A stretch of 64,000 nucleotides of DNA from Anaerolinea sp. (GCA_029975055.1 JARKPU010000058.1:1-64000), one strand, 5' to 3'; positions 1 to 9,318 are shown, numbered from the stretch's first letter. Program-made: numbers and translations. The notes: generated by a model from the letters alone, not told the origin.

Positions 1-1520
1 GCCATCTTCAGGCTGGCGTCGTAGATCGAGTCATACCCGCCGGCGGCTTTTCCGGCGGCCACCGCGCCGAACATCGCCGAACCGAGCGCGGGGGTCTGTT
101 TGGCGGCTGCCACGCGCATCTCTTTGCCGGTGACGTCGGAGTAAATTTGCATCAACAGCCGGTTGCGGTCCGGCAGGCCGCCGGTGGCGTAAAGCTCATC
201 CACGGCCACGCCGTTGGCGATGAAAGCCTCGATGATCACCCGCGTGCCGAAGGCGGTGGCCTCGATGAGTGCGCGGTAGATTTCCTCCGGCCTGGTGAGC
301 AAGGTCATGCCGAGGATCATGCCGGTCAGGTCCACATCCACCAGCACCGAGCGGTTGCCGTTCCACCAGTCGAGGGCCAGCAGGCCGCTCTCGCCGGGCT
401 TCAGGCGAGCGGCTTTTTCTTCCAGCAGGGCATGGATGTCCATCCCGCGCGCGCGGGCCTCCTGCTGGTAAGATTCGGGCACGCAGTTCTCGACAAACCA
501 GGCGAAGTGATCGCCCACGCAAGACTGCCCCGCCTCGTAGCCGAAGAAGCCGGGGATGATGCCGTCTTCGGTGTAGCCGCACATGCCCGGCACGATGCGC
601 GCCTCCTTGCCGAGCACCATATGGCAGATGGACGTGCCCATGATCATCACCATCTTGCCGGTATCCACCACCGTCGCGGCCGGCACCGAGACGTGCGCAT
701 CTACGTTGGCAATCGCCACCGCCGTGCCCACGGGCAGGCCCGTCCAGGCGGCGGCCTGGGGGGTTAAACCGCCGGCTTTCTCGCCCAGGGGGACGATCGT
801 CTGGGTCATCTTCTCTTCGATGATATTTTCCAGCCGCGGGTCGAGGGCTTTGAAGAATTCTTTCGGCGGGAAACCTTCCTGCTTGGACCAGATGGCTTTA
901 TACCCCGCCGTGCAGGAATTGCGCTTCTCTTCGCCGGTGAGCTGCCAGACGACCCAATCGGCGGCCTCGATGAAGCGTTCGGCGGCCTGGTAGATCTCCG
1001 GGTCTTCATTGAGGATTTGCCAGACTTTCGGGAAGAACCATTCGGAGCTGATCTTCCCGCCGTAGCGCGAGAGGAAGGTGAACCCTTTCTTCTGAGCGAT
1101 CTCGTTGAGCGCGTTGGCCTCGGGCTGGGCGGCATGGTGCTTCCACAGCTTCACCCAGGCGTGCGGCCGGTTGCGGTACTGCGCTAAGAAGCACAGGGGC
1201 GTGCCGTCCTTGAGGGTGGGGAGCATAGTGCAGGCCGTGAAGTCGATGCCGATGCCGATCACATCCGCCGGATTCACGCCGCTCTCCCGGATCACCGCCG
1301 GGATGGTGCGCTTGAAGACCTCCAGGTAATCGTTGGGGTCCTGGAGGGCCCAATCCGGCTCGAGGCGGATATCGGTGCCGGGGAGTTTCTCGTCGATCAC
1401 GCCGTTGGCGTAAGCATAGACCGACGTGGCGACCTCCGCGCCGTTCGAGACATCCACGAGGACGGCCCGCCCGGATTCGGTCCCAAAATCAACGCCAATC
1501 GCGTATTTTTTGTCTGCCAT
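1..1520 (-). CDS. araB: L-ribulokinase (FGGY kinase), 3' end beyond window
   Basis: The first 506 residues are visible; the C-terminus lies outside the left edge. The N-terminus reads [20 protein letters not shown], the FGGY phosphate-binding signature of ribulokinases. The protein later carries a DFTACTMLP segment and, near the C-terminal FGGY lobe, a TGGLPDRN motif. Ribulokinases phosphorylate L-ribulose with ATP, the second step of L-arabinose catabolism. A GGAGGC ribosome binding site lies about 5 nt before the ATG. It is the last visible gene of a minus-strand operon with a LacI regulator, an isomerase and an M24-fold protein, which supports a pentose or deoxysugar role. True substrate could be L-ribulose or L-fuculose; the AraB-like N-terminus favours ribulose. 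Confidence 0.85.
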   Translation of the reverse strand, partial: MADKKYAIGVDFGTESGRAVLVDVSNGAEVATSVYAYANGVIDEKLPGTDIRLEPDWALQDPNDYLEVFKRTIPAVIRESGVNPADVIGIGIDFTACTMLPTLKDGTPLCFLAQYRNRPHAWVKLWKHHAAQPEANALNEIAQKKGFTFLSRYGGKISSEWFFPKVWQILNEDPEIYQAAERFIEAADWVVWQLTGEEKRNSCTAGYKAIWSKQEGFPPKEFFKALDPRLENIIEEKMTQTIVPLGEKAGGLTPQAAAWTGLPVGTAVAIANVDAHVSVPAATVVDTGKMVMIMGTSICHMVLGKEARIVPGMCGYTEDGIIPGFFGYEAGQSCVGDHFAWFVENCVPESYQQEARARGMDIHALLEEKAARLKPGESGLLALDWWNGNRSVLVDVDLTGMILGMTLLTRPEEIYRALIEATAFGTRVIIEAFIANGVAVDELYATGGLPDRNRLLMQIYSDVTGKEMRVAAAKQTPALGSAMFGAVAAGKAAGGYDSIYDASLKM

Positions 1521-1641
1521 AACTGCCTCCAATCGTTCTGCCGTGTGGATCGGGTGAGGATTGTTCTGTAAGTGAGATTGGGTTCGTATATGGAACAATC
1601 CAATCCGATTCGCTCTGGAACAGGGCTTATTGGCCGGGCGG
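1521..1641. other. Intergenic region with spaced inverted repeat
   Basis: A 9-bp inverted repeat, GGATTGTTC at 1558-1566 and GAACAATCC at 1593-1601, flanks 26 nt between the M24-fold gene and the ribulokinase gene. It could be an operator or mRNA processing hairpin inside the sugar operon. No convincing promoter is visible. Confidence 0.3.
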
Positions 1642-2730
1642 CTAAACGACCAGGATCATCGGGCGGTGCAGCGTAAGCCCGCCGCTTTGAATCTCCTCCA
1701 CCGGCCAGCCGGGCACCTCCGAGACGACCTCGCAGCCGTCCAGTGTGACCAGAACCGTGTCTTCGCTCTTGGCCCCGGTGATGGAAGGGTTCCAGGCGTA
1801 GGCCTGCCCGGCTTCCACCAGGTCTGCGCTGCCAGGGAGGGCCAGGTATTCGCGCGGCTCATAACCCGCAGGCCCGCCCTGGTGATGGAGCTGCCATTCG
1901 GCGGGGTAACCGGCCGAGGCATAAGCGGCCTGCGCTGCCGAGAAGACCTGCCCCAGGGTGCGGCCAGGGCGCGTTGCGGCGATTATGGCGGCATCGATGC
2001 GCGCCACGGCGGCCGATTTGCGCTTCAGCTCATCGTTCAATGGGCCAAAGTGCACGAAGCGGGTGATCGAAACCACCAGCCCGTGCTTGCGTCCGCACAG
2101 CACCAGCATGGCGTAACGCTCGAGCGTTTTGGCGCTGTAGGTGGGGTGGCGGAAGCGGTAGATGCGCTCATCGGTGGCGATGAGGTTGACGATCGGCTCC
2201 ACGCCGCGCTCCAGGCAGGCCGCCGCCAGCAGCGAGGCGATCTCTTGCTCGCTCTGGCCGGGGCGCACGGCGTGGACGGCCTGGCTCATCGCCAGGGCGC
2301 AATCGCGGCCCACCTTGCGCAGTCGGTCTTGCTCGATGGGCAGCAGGTTCACCCGCAGGCGGGCCAGTTCGCCGGATAGGTCGGTCAGCCCGGGCACGGC
2401 GACATCCGCGCCGAGTTTCATGCCTTTGGCGATGGTCTCGAAGGCGTCGGTCGCGCCGTGCCAGGCGTGGGTGTAGAACTGGAATCCCTTCGAGCACAGG
2501 TCTTCTTCGCCTTCCAGGCGGGTGGCCTCGATGTTGTTGGTGAGGATATAGGCATCTTTTTGAGTGATGAGCAGAGCGGCCTCGCCGGTGGTGGAGGCGA
2601 TGTTGATCGCCGCGCTGCTGCCCCCGGTGGCCCAGGCAAAGCTGCTGTTGCGCTGCAGCAGAGCGCCATCCAGCCCGCGGAGTTCCAGCAGGCGGCGCAG
2701 GCCGGCCAGTTTGGTTTGGATTTCTTCCAT
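1642..2730 (-). CDS. M24-fold (creatinase/prolidase-like) protein with degraded metal site
   Basis: A 362-residue protein with the two-domain layout of the M24 family: a creatinase-like N-terminal domain (about 1-130) and a pita-bread C-terminal domain. Aligning by eye to Xaa-Pro peptidases, the first metal Asp is Cys (LVLCGRK), the second is Ser (VSITRF) and the first Glu is Asn (WNPSIT). A His (LHHQGG) and the last Glu (KSEDT) remain. With three of five ligands lost it is unlikely to be a two-metal aminopeptidase. Creatinase shows that this fold can hydrolyse C-N bonds without metal. It sits between the isomerase and the ribulokinase, so a role on a sugar-linked amide or amine is possible. 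The start is preceded by AAGGAA. Confidence 0.7.
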   Translation of the reverse strand: MEEIQTKLAGLRRLLELRGLDGALLQRNSSFAWATGGSSAAINIASTTGEAALLITQKDAYILTNNIEATRLEGEEDLCSKGFQFYTHAWHGATDAFETIAKGMKLGADVAVPGLTDLSGELARLRVNLLPIEQDRLRKVGRDCALAMSQAVHAVRPGQSEQEIASLLAAACLERGVEPIVNLIATDERIYRFRHPTYSAKTLERYAMLVLCGRKHGLVVSITRFVHFGPLNDELKRKSAAVARIDAAIIAATRPGRTLGQVFSAAQAAYASAGYPAEWQLHHQGGPAGYEPREYLALPGSADLVEAGQAYAWNPSITGAKSEDTVLVTLDGCEVVSEVPGWPVEEIQSGGLTLHRPMILVV

Positions 2731-2761
2731 GGCGATTCCTTTACTGGGATTGTGGTACCTT

Positions 2762-2799
2762 TTCTGTCACTTGTGGGGCTTGCCCCACAAGTGACAGAA
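2762..2799. repeat. Core-TTGTGGGG palindrome, copy A
   Basis: A perfect 18-bp inverted repeat (2762-2779 against 2782-2799) centred on TTGTGGGGC-TT-GCCCCACAA with outer arm TTCTGTCAC. It lies between two co-directional minus-strand genes, close behind the isomerase stop codon. No T-run follows on the transcribed strand. Four further copies with the same core and different arms lie at 10279, 42685, 51318 and 59931. Confidence 0.85.
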
Positions 2800-2816
2800 G
2801 AATGCAGCACTGTCCT

Positions 2817-4250
2817 TTACTGGTGGTGGTATACGCTCCAGCCCAGGTATTTCGTGAAGGCCTCATGGACGGCATCGGCGACCAGCGCGGGGTTGATGGC
2901 TACATGGTGCTCGAAGCCGTTTTCGCAGATATAGGCCAGCAGCTTCTGGAAGTTGGGAATCTCCACCACGCCGTAACCGCCAAAGGTCTTGAGCGTGTCA
3001 TCGGTGAGGTGGCCTTCGCCCAGGTACGCCAGGATGCGCCCGTTGAGATCATCGGTGGAGACGCGGCAGTAGGTGAAGGGCACGGCCTTGAGGCGCCCGA
3101 CGATGGTGCCGTAGGTGTTCTCTTTGCCGACCGTCCCGGCGATGATGGCCTGGTAATCCATCTTGGGTGAGTCCGTGACAGAAACGCTGGCCTCGAGGAA
3201 AAGGTCCTTCGGCAGGTTCGAACAGTGGAAGATGACGCCCTTGTTGGGGTCTGCGCCGTAGTTGTTGTTCCAATCGACGATGGCGGAAGGCTTGCCCGAA
3301 GCCAGCGCCAGGGCCACCATGCCCACCACGCCGGCGATGTCCGTCTCGCAGGCCGAGGGGACCAGCTTGTTGCTCATCATCGACATCATCGTGCAAGGCA
3401 CCACGCCGTAGTACTGCTCCATCGAAGTCCAGCACTGCAGGGCGCTGGCCGAAAGGTTGTTCTCAGCCATCCAGTTGTCGATCACCACGCCCAGCCTGGC
3501 CATGCGCGTGAGGGCTTCGCTTGGGGTGCCGCCGGCAGGCACGTAGGCTTTCATCTCCTCCAGCTTGGCCTTGAGGGCGGGGTCGTCGGCTTTAATGCGC
3601 GCCGCCATGCCGAAGACCTCGGAGAGATCGAGCGTGTCGATGCTGATACCGGAGCGTTCCAGGAGTTTTTCACTGTAGCGCACGGTGTTGAAGGCCGCCG
3701 GGCGGGCGCCGATGGCGCCGAAGCGCGCCCCGCGCAGGCCGCGCACCACGCGGCAGATGGCGGCGAAGCGCTGCAGGTCGGCGGCGAAGCTCTCGCTCTC
3801 GGGGTCCACGGTGTGCAGCGTGGTGAGGGTGTACTTGATGCCGTACTGGGTGAGGTTATTGCAGGCCGACATCTTGCCGCAGAACGAGTCGCGGCGGTCG
3901 GCGATGGTCATCTTGGTGATGTCGTCTGGGAAGGCATGCACCAGCACGGGCACATCCAGCCCAGACCAGCGCAGCGCGTTGGCGATGGCGCGCTCCTCGC
4001 CGAAGTTTGGCAGGGTGATCAGCACGCCGTCGATCTCGTCGCGGTGCTGCTTGAACAGGTCGGCGCACATTTGCGCTTCGGCCACGGTGACGATGGAGCC
4101 GGCAGCTTTGTTGATGTTCTCGTCGAGGATGATGGCGCGGATGCCCTGCGCCTCGAGGACTTTGAGGATGGTTTTCCGGCCGGTGACGCACAAGTGGTCG
4201 GGGAAGAAGCCGCGATTGCCTAAAATGACCGCCAGGGTTACAGGTTTCAT
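2817..4250 (-). CDS. L-fucose/L-arabinose isomerase family protein
   Basis: A 477-residue protein of the FucI/AraA fold family. Candidate metal and catalytic residues are E302 (ACETD), D326 (IVDWN) and H448/H449 (FEHHVAI). These enzymes interconvert aldoses and ketoses with a divalent metal. At 477 residues it is shorter than canonical FucI (about 590) and AraA (about 500) and is not a clear match to either. It starts 13 nt after the lacI stop with GGAG upstream, so the two are probably co-transcribed. With ribulokinase downstream, the likely step is aldose to ketose before phosphorylation. L-arabinose is the best guess and L-fucose the alternative. Confidence 0.8.
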   Translation of the reverse strand: MKPVTLAVILGNRGFFPDHLCVTGRKTILKVLEAQGIRAIILDENINKAAGSIVTVAEAQMCADLFKQHRDEIDGVLITLPNFGEERAIANALRWSGLDVPVLVHAFPDDITKMTIADRRDSFCGKMSACNNLTQYGIKYTLTTLHTVDPESESFAADLQRFAAICRVVRGLRGARFGAIGARPAAFNTVRYSEKLLERSGISIDTLDLSEVFGMAARIKADDPALKAKLEEMKAYVPAGGTPSEALTRMARLGVVIDNWMAENNLSASALQCWTSMEQYYGVVPCTMMSMMSNKLVPSACETDIAGVVGMVALALASGKPSAIVDWNNNYGADPNKGVIFHCSNLPKDLFLEASVSVTDSPKMDYQAIIAGTVGKENTYGTIVGRLKAVPFTYCRVSTDDLNGRILAYLGEGHLTDDTLKTFGGYGVVEIPNFQKLLAYICENGFEHHVAINPALVADAVHEAFTKYLGWSVYHHQ

Positions 4251-4263
4251 GGTTCAGGTCTCC

Positions 4264-5310
4264 TTAAGAAATGATTCGGGTTGAACTGGCCCGGACAATC
4301 AGCTCCGTCTGGAGCCAGATCGGTTCCGGATGGATCGATTCGCCATCTTTTTGGCTGAGCATGCGGTGGAGCAGGCGCACGGCCTGGGCGCCCATTTCGA
4401 TCAACGGCTGGCGCAGCGTGGTGAGGGGCGGGCAGAAGAAGCTGGCTTCGGGCACATCGTCAAAACCGACCACGGCCAGGTCTTCTGGGACGCGCCGCCC
4501 AAGGCGCTGGGCAGCCCGCAGCGCGCCGAGGGCCATCTGATCGTTGAACGCGAAGACCGCATCGATGCCGGGATCGCCGCGCAGGAGCAGTTCCAGCCCG
4601 CGGTCGCCGCTGGCAGGATACCAATCGCCGGTGATGCGCAGGTTCTCCAATTCATCCTCGCCGACGCGCCCGGAATCGAGCATGGCGCTGTGCCAGCCCG
4701 CCTCGCGCTGGCGCGATTCCCACCAGGTTTCAGGGCCGGTGATGACCCCCACCTTGCGGCAGCCGCGCGCCAGCAAGTGAAGAGCCGCCTGCCGCCCGCC
4801 GTTGTAGTTATCCACGGCCACCACGGCCAGGTCGCTGCGCGGCTGCATGTTAATGAACACGACCGGCACGGGGATGCTGTGCATCGCCTCGAGGAGCGCC
4901 GCGCGGTGAGAGCCGATCTCGGGGACGGCCCAGATAATGCCATCCACCTTGCGCATGAGCAGGTTGGGGAGGATCGATTCGCCGGCGTTGGCGTCGGGTT
5001 CGCGCAGCAGGCTGAGCAGCGGCGTGTAGCCCAGCTCGTTGGCCTGGCGCTCGATGCCCGTGAGCGTGCGCGACGGGCCGTAATACCCCAGCCCGTACCC
5101 CACCACGCCGATGGTGTGACTGCGGCCCTGGATGAGGCTGCGTGCGATGATGTTGGGCGAATAGCCCATCTGGCTGATGATGGCGCTCACGCGTTGGCGC
5201 GTTTCTTCAGAGACGTCTGGCCGGTTGTTGAGGACGCGCGAAACGGTCTGCGCCGAAACCCCGGCAGCCTGCGCGACTTCCTTAATGGTGACGCTCTTCT
5301 TAGCGTTCAT
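4264..5310 (-). CDS. LacI family transcriptional regulator
   Basis: A 348-residue LacI/GalR repressor. The N-terminal helix-turn-helix (about residues 8-28) reads TIKEVAQAAGVSAQTVSRVL and is followed by the hinge helix region. The rest is a periplasmic-binding-protein-like sugar sensor (GVVGYGLGYYG near residue 70; VGFDDVPEAS near residue 280). It is the first gene of the operon that continues into the isomerase, M24-fold protein and ribulokinase, so it probably represses its own operon until the sugar binds. A near-palindrome with a central CG at 5338-5353 lies just after the promoter and is a candidate operator. Confidence 0.93.
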   Translation of the reverse strand: MNAKKSVTIKEVAQAAGVSAQTVSRVLNNRPDVSEETRQRVSAIISQMGYSPNIIARSLIQGRSHTIGVVGYGLGYYGPSRTLTGIERQANELGYTPLLSLLREPDANAGESILPNLLMRKVDGIIWAVPEIGSHRAALLEAMHSIPVPVVFINMQPRSDLAVVAVDNYNGGRQAALHLLARGCRKVGVITGPETWWESRQREAGWHSAMLDSGRVGEDELENLRITGDWYPASGDRGLELLLRGDPGIDAVFAFNDQMALGALRAAQRLGRRVPEDLAVVGFDDVPEASFFCPPLTTLRQPLIEMGAQAVRLLHRMLSQKDGESIHPEPIWLQTELIVRASSTRIIS

Positions 5311-5337
5311 CAGGCCTGGGCTCTATTCATCCATCGT

Positions 5338-5353
5338 CCGTTATCGTTCACGG
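5338..5353. promoter_or_regulatory. Candidate LacI-type operator
   Basis: CCGTTATCGTTCACGG is an imperfect palindrome (12 of 16 positions symmetric) with the central CG typical of LacI/GalR operators. It lies 12 nt downstream of the predicted -10 element, where bound repressor would block initiation or early elongation. Confidence 0.4.
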
Positions 5354-5364
5354 GAATTGAAAAT

Positions 5365-5393
5365 AGGATAGCATAAAGCACCGGCTTCGTCAA
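5365..5393 (-). promoter_or_regulatory. Promoter of the lacI-isomerase-kinase operon
   Basis: On the minus strand TTGACG (5393-5388) is followed by a 17-nt spacer and TATCCT (5370-5365). The start codon of lacI is 55 nt beyond the -10 element, leaving room for the candidate operator. Confidence 0.65.
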
Positions 5394-5471
5394 CGAAATG
5401 TTAATCGAATTCTTATAAAATTCTTGAAACTTTTAAATACCTTCAGCGTATATTACAGTGGAGGTAAGAAA

Positions 5472-5693
5472 ATGACCGAATCGAAAAAGGTCCCGTGGTT
5501 ACTGTGGCCGTTCTGGTTGATCTGGCGGCTGGTGGTGGGCATCATCGAGATCACAGGTCGAATTGTGGGGGCTATCCTCGGCCTGGTTTTGATGATCGCA
5601 GGGGTGATAGTTAGCCTGACCGTCGTCGGCCTGATCATCGGCGTGCCGCTGGTAATCTTCGGCTTCTTACTGGTAATCCGAAGCCTGTTCTAA
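5472..5693 (+). CDS. Small membrane protein of unknown function
   Basis: A 73-residue protein divergent from the LacI operon. The ATG at 5472 is chosen because GGAGG lies at 5460-5464, 7 nt upstream. After a short polar N-terminus (MTESKKVPW) nearly the whole chain is hydrophobic, with two probable membrane segments (about residues 8-45 and 46-72) rich in Gly, Val and Ile. I recognise no characterised family. A strong hairpin follows the stop codon. Confidence 0.7.
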   Translation: MTESKKVPWLLWPFWLIWRLVVGIIEITGRIVGAILGLVLMIAGVIVSLTVVGLIIGVPLVIFGFLLVIRSLF

Positions 5694-5744
5694 GAAAACC
5701 TCCGGATCCGCCCCTTCCCCTGAAGGACGGATCAAGCTGAAAGC

Positions 5745-5780
5745 GAATAAGCACCGCTGCATGTGCAGCGGTGCTTATTC
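5745..5780. terminator. Bidirectional hairpin between convergent genes
   Basis: A perfect 16-bp stem (GAATAAGCACCGCTGC, 5745-5760, pairing with 5765-5780) closes an ATGT loop. It lies between the stop of the small membrane protein and the end of the convergent 117-residue gene, whose last codons overlap the 3' arm. Confidence 0.75.
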
Positions 5781-6128
5781 ATTTAGAGTGAATTCCAGCG
5801 TGCGCGAGTCAACTTCCTCGATCTCAGGATATTGGACTGCCAGGGTGAGGGTGAAAGCAGTTCCGGCCCCGGCCGTGCGAATGTGCATGGTGAAGGCGAT
5901 GTGCTCCTGCATGTTTTCGATGATGAACGTGCTTGCCACCTCTTCGCCTTGCTCATCGGTAATCGTCGCGGCCAGGGTGGGGCGCTGCTGGAACGGCGTG
6001 AGGCTTGCCAGCACGCGCACACGGCGGCCGTCGGGCCAGGGTTCGACCCGCAGATCGGTGATGCGCACCTCGGCGGGCGGCAGCGCACCCTCTGGCGGCT
6101 GGAAAGGGTCAAAACCGGGAGAGAACAT
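5775..6128 (-). CDS. Hypothetical 117-residue protein coupled to DUF1015
   Basis: The start codon shares one base with the stop of the upstream DUF1015 gene (TGATG), so translation is probably coupled. The sequence has no signal peptide or membrane segment. Alternating hydrophobic residues (VRVLASLTPF, AFTLTLAVQY) suggest a small beta-sandwich. I do not recognise a family. The tight coupling suggests a function shared with the DUF1015 protein. Confidence 0.65.
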   Translation of the reverse strand: MFSPGFDPFQPPEGALPPAEVRITDLRVEPWPDGRRVRVLASLTPFQQRPTLAATITDEQGEEVASTFIIENMQEHIAFTMHIRTAGAGTAFTLTLAVQYPEIEEVDSRTLEFTLNE

Positions 6129-7444
6129 CAGGCGATCCGCCGGGCTTCGAGGTAGAAGCGTTTATCGCGGGCTTCCCCCATCGAGAAGGTCTTGCGCGGC
6201 AGCGCACCATCCAGGATGACGGTGCGGAAGAGCTCGGTTTTCTGCATGGCGGGCAGGTAAAAACCCAGGTTGCCGGGCTGAGCGCCGAGGCGCTCCACCA
6301 CCTCGCCGCCGTGGACGTAATCGATCTTCTCCGCCCCGCCATGCTTGAGCCAGTCATCCAGGAAGGCCTGCAGCGAACCGACCGGCAGGTTAGAGACCGG
6401 GCGCTGCACGGTCACCAGGCTGCAGCCCTGCGGCCCGAGCATGCCAAACGCCTGTCCGGGGCCGCGGTAGGCCTGGACAGCCTCCGTCAGGTGTGCAAAG
6501 GTTTCGGCAGGCTGCGCGGCCACCTCGCCGTTGAAGTAAGCGCGCATCGCCGCGAGAGGGTCGCCCTGCACGCCAAACAGCACGCGGTGGATCGGCTCGA
6601 ATTCCAGGCCTTCATCGTGGATATTTTCGACCTCCACCAGCGCGTAGCGCGCAGGGTGATCCATCCCGACGGATGGTTTCATCTTTTCCCAGATGGCTTT
6701 CGCGGTGGCGAGCGAATGGTTGCCGTCGCCCATGGCAAAGAGCAGAACGCCCTGGTCTTCGCCCACGCCGTAACGCGCGCGGAAGGAGGCCGGGTCGGCC
6801 AGCGCGCGCAGGGCCGAGACAATATGCGTCTCGGAGATCAGGTCGTTGGCGGCCATCCCGCGCACATGACCGCTGCCGAGCATCAGGTCGGTTTCATAGA
6901 GCACCGGTAGCGAGGCCTTGCGGTGCAGCAGCGGTTCGATCACCGTGCGCTGGGGGTCGTCGATGAGCACCAGGATGTGGGGCAGCTCGAGCAGCGCCCC
7001 CTCGCGGATGCGCATGCGCGGGGGCAGGCGCTCGATGATCGTGCCTTCGGTGGCGCGGATGAGCGTCTGCGAGCCTTTGTTGTAGTCGTAGCATTCCAGG
7101 TCGAGGGCCAGGAGCAAACCGGTGCGGGTCTTCCCGCCGGCCTGGCGCTCGACGAGGATAAAGCCGTGGTGTGTGTGGAAGATGCCCTGCTCCAGGTAGG
7201 CGCGCATGGCCTGCTGGATGGATTGGACGCGGGCGGCTTCATCCGGGGCGCCCAGGTAGACTTCGGGCAGCACCAGGTTCAGCGTGGAAGGCGCATCGCC
7301 GACGATGCGGGCCACTTCCTGCCAGTATTCCGGCTCTGAAGTGAACTGGTCGCAGGCGATGACCGCCCATTTTTCGAGCTCGATGCCGCTGCGGGGGAGG
7401 AGAATATCGGGGGCTTGAATGGCAATCTCAGGGTAGGTGTGCAT
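6128..7444 (-). CDS. DUF1015 family protein
   Basis: A 438-residue soluble protein matching DUF1015 throughout. Recognisable features are the N-terminal WAVIACDQFTSEPEYWQEV segment, the central FAMGDGNHSLATAK motif (about residues 237-250) that is the family hallmark, and LVEVENIHDEGLEFEPIHR. The family is widespread in anaerobes and often near serine metabolism genes, but its reaction is unproven, so I assign none. AAGGAG precedes the ATG. The 117-residue gene downstream overlaps the stop by one base. Confidence 0.88.
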   Translation of the reverse strand: MHTYPEIAIQAPDILLPRSGIELEKWAVIACDQFTSEPEYWQEVARIVGDAPSTLNLVLPEVYLGAPDEAARVQSIQQAMRAYLEQGIFHTHHGFILVERQAGGKTRTGLLLALDLECYDYNKGSQTLIRATEGTIIERLPPRMRIREGALLELPHILVLIDDPQRTVIEPLLHRKASLPVLYETDLMLGSGHVRGMAANDLISETHIVSALRALADPASFRARYGVGEDQGVLLFAMGDGNHSLATAKAIWEKMKPSVGMDHPARYALVEVENIHDEGLEFEPIHRVLFGVQGDPLAAMRAYFNGEVAAQPAETFAHLTEAVQAYRGPGQAFGMLGPQGCSLVTVQRPVSNLPVGSLQAFLDDWLKHGGAEKIDYVHGGEVVERLGAQPGNLGFYLPAMQKTELFRTVILDGALPRKTFSMGEARDKRFYLEARRIA

Positions 7445-7570
7445 AGGACTCCTTCACCTATCTATTTTAATCCCAATTGGGGCGGCGGCAGGCTGCCCGT
7501 CTCAACTGGTTGCCCTGGCGCTCTGGTTCAGCCGAGCCTCCTCCCCGGTAAGGGCAAAGCCGGGTTAGAT

Positions 7571-7599
7571 TTGATTTCCCGGCCAGCAACAAGTATAAT
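7571..7599 (+). promoter_or_regulatory. Promoter of the serine hydrolase gene
   Basis: TTGATT (7571-7576), a 17-nt spacer and TATAAT (7594-7599), about 63 nt before the start codon. This is a near-consensus housekeeping promoter. Confidence 0.75.
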
Positions 7600-7662
7600 T
7601 TCTATCTATTTAGTCATTATTAGGAACTGAGCAGGCCGCATGCGGCAAAACAGGAGCGGGGA

Positions 7663-9297
7663 ATGAAAACCAATTTCATCGATAGGCTGGCAGCGGTGCT
7701 CATCCTGCTGGTGTTGATCGTTTTGCCTATTGGCGGTTCATACCGGTCTGCGCGAGCCGCTCTTGATCGGCATGGGGGCCCTCTCGAAGCGATCGATGCG
7801 TACATTCAAGATCAAATGAAGCGCCTGCATATCCCCGGGGCTGCCCTGGCGATCGTCCAGGGCGACCAGGTGGCCTACCTGCGGGCATATGGCGTGGCTG
7901 ATTCTGCGGGACGCGCGATGTCACCACAGACTCCCTTCATGCTCGCCTCCGTCAGCAAGTCCTTCACTGCGCTGGCAACGATGCAGCTTGTGGAAGAAGG
8001 CCGCGTGAACCTGGATGACCCGGTTCAAAAGTATCTTGATTGGTTTCACGTCGCCGATGAGCAGGCCTCGGCTCAAATCACCGTGCGCCAGCTCCTCAAC
8101 CAGACCAGCGGGTTGACGGAAACCGACGGCAACCGTTTCAACCTGGATGCCAGCCTGGCCGATGACGCCCTGGTCGCCCAGATGAAGCGCCTGAAGAGCG
8201 TGAAGCCGGGGCATTTGCCCGGCGAGGCCTTCGAATATTCCAATCTAAACTACGGCTTGCTGGGCGCCATCGTTGAGAGGGTGTCTGGTCAGCCGTTCGA
8301 AACGTATATTCAGAAGAACGTTTTCGACCGCTTGAACATGACCCATTCGTACACCTCGCTCTCCGAGGCGCAGGCTGGGGGCATGACTGCCGGCTTCTAC
8401 CCGTTCTTCGGCATCCAGGTGGATTACACCCGCTCCATGCCTTATGGCCGGGCGCTCACGCCCTGGGCGGGGTTGTTTTCCAGCGCGGAGGATATGGCCC
8501 ATTACCTGATTGCCCAGCTAAACGATGGGGTTTACAGCGGAAACAGCGTGCTTTCGCCCGCCGGAATGGCCGCGCTCCATGAACCGGGGGCGAAGATTGA
8601 TCGGTGGTATGGATACGGCATGGGCTGGTGGGTTGGGCCGTTCTTTGACCTTGCCAGTAAAGGCACGTCCAGTTTTACCGTCCCGATCCTTTTGTACCAC
8701 GAAGGCAGCTGGGCGAATTTCCGCACGATCGTCATTCTTGACCCCCAAAAGAAGACCGGGCTGGTTTTATTGATGAACACAAACGACCCGGCTATTGATT
8801 CATCCTACGGGCTTGTTGGGTGGGATGTGTTTTCGATCTACGCGGGCAACGAGCCGTCTTACTACCCGCCGGGCGAAGACTTTATCCGCCAGCATTCCCG
8901 TCTCGTCTTTGCTGTGGTTGCCTTGCTTTTGCTGGCGAGCCTGGGTGGTTTCTTCCGCAAGCTGCGAAGTTGGTCCAGGCAGACATCCGCAATCCCGCGC
9001 CGCTGGAAGCTGCTGGGGTATCTCTTGATCCCATTGGCGGTGGATGGATTCATCGTCTGGTTCTTGCTCGCCGTAGAGCTGCCTTTGGCGAAAGCGACCC
9101 TGGCTGTTCTCTTGCGGATGGCGCCGGATATCGGCCTGCTCACGCTGGTCGTCCTCTTGCTGGCGATCATCGGGGGGGCCGCCCGCACGGTATGGATGCT
9201 GAGAGCATTCCTTGCGCGCAGGCGGCTCGAGAGAAGGTCACAGGCTCAGCCAGAAGGCGCTCTGGTTGAGAATCCCGACCAGGTTATGCCTGAGTGA
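7663..9297 (+). CDS. Membrane-anchored serine hydrolase (class C beta-lactamase fold)
   Basis: A 544-residue protein with an N-terminal membrane segment or signal (about 8-24) and a penicillin-binding/beta-lactamase domain (about 40-400). The family motifs are present: S96-V-S-K99 as nucleophile and base, Y192-S-N194, and H346-E-G348 as the third box. The last 130 residues hold three or four hydrophobic segments, so the catalytic domain is probably held outside the membrane. Relatives include D-aminopeptidases, esterases and beta-lactamase-like proteins; substrate cannot be called. AGGAG lies 6 nt before the ATG. Confidence 0.87.
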   Translation: MKTNFIDRLAAVLILLVLIVLPIGGSYRSARAALDRHGGPLEAIDAYIQDQMKRLHIPGAALAIVQGDQVAYLRAYGVADSAGRAMSPQTPFMLASVSKSFTALATMQLVEEGRVNLDDPVQKYLDWFHVADEQASAQITVRQLLNQTSGLTETDGNRFNLDASLADDALVAQMKRLKSVKPGHLPGEAFEYSNLNYGLLGAIVERVSGQPFETYIQKNVFDRLNMTHSYTSLSEAQAGGMTAGFYPFFGIQVDYTRSMPYGRALTPWAGLFSSAEDMAHYLIAQLNDGVYSGNSVLSPAGMAALHEPGAKIDRWYGYGMGWWVGPFFDLASKGTSSFTVPILLYHEGSWANFRTIVILDPQKKTGLVLLMNTNDPAIDSSYGLVGWDVFSIYAGNEPSYYPPGEDFIRQHSRLVFAVVALLLLASLGGFFRKLRSWSRQTSAIPRRWKLLGYLLIPLAVDGFIVWFLLAVELPLAKATLAVLLRMAPDIGLLTLVVLLLAIIGGAARTVWMLRAFLARRRLERRSQAQPEGALVENPDQVMPE

Positions 9298-9318
9298 TCA
9301 CAGGAGGAGCGAACCTCG

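Noticed and set aside
2762..2799. Palindrome copy A as a plain transcription terminator
   Set aside because: No T-run follows on the transcribed strand, and another copy lies between divergent promoters, so the family is not explained as terminators.
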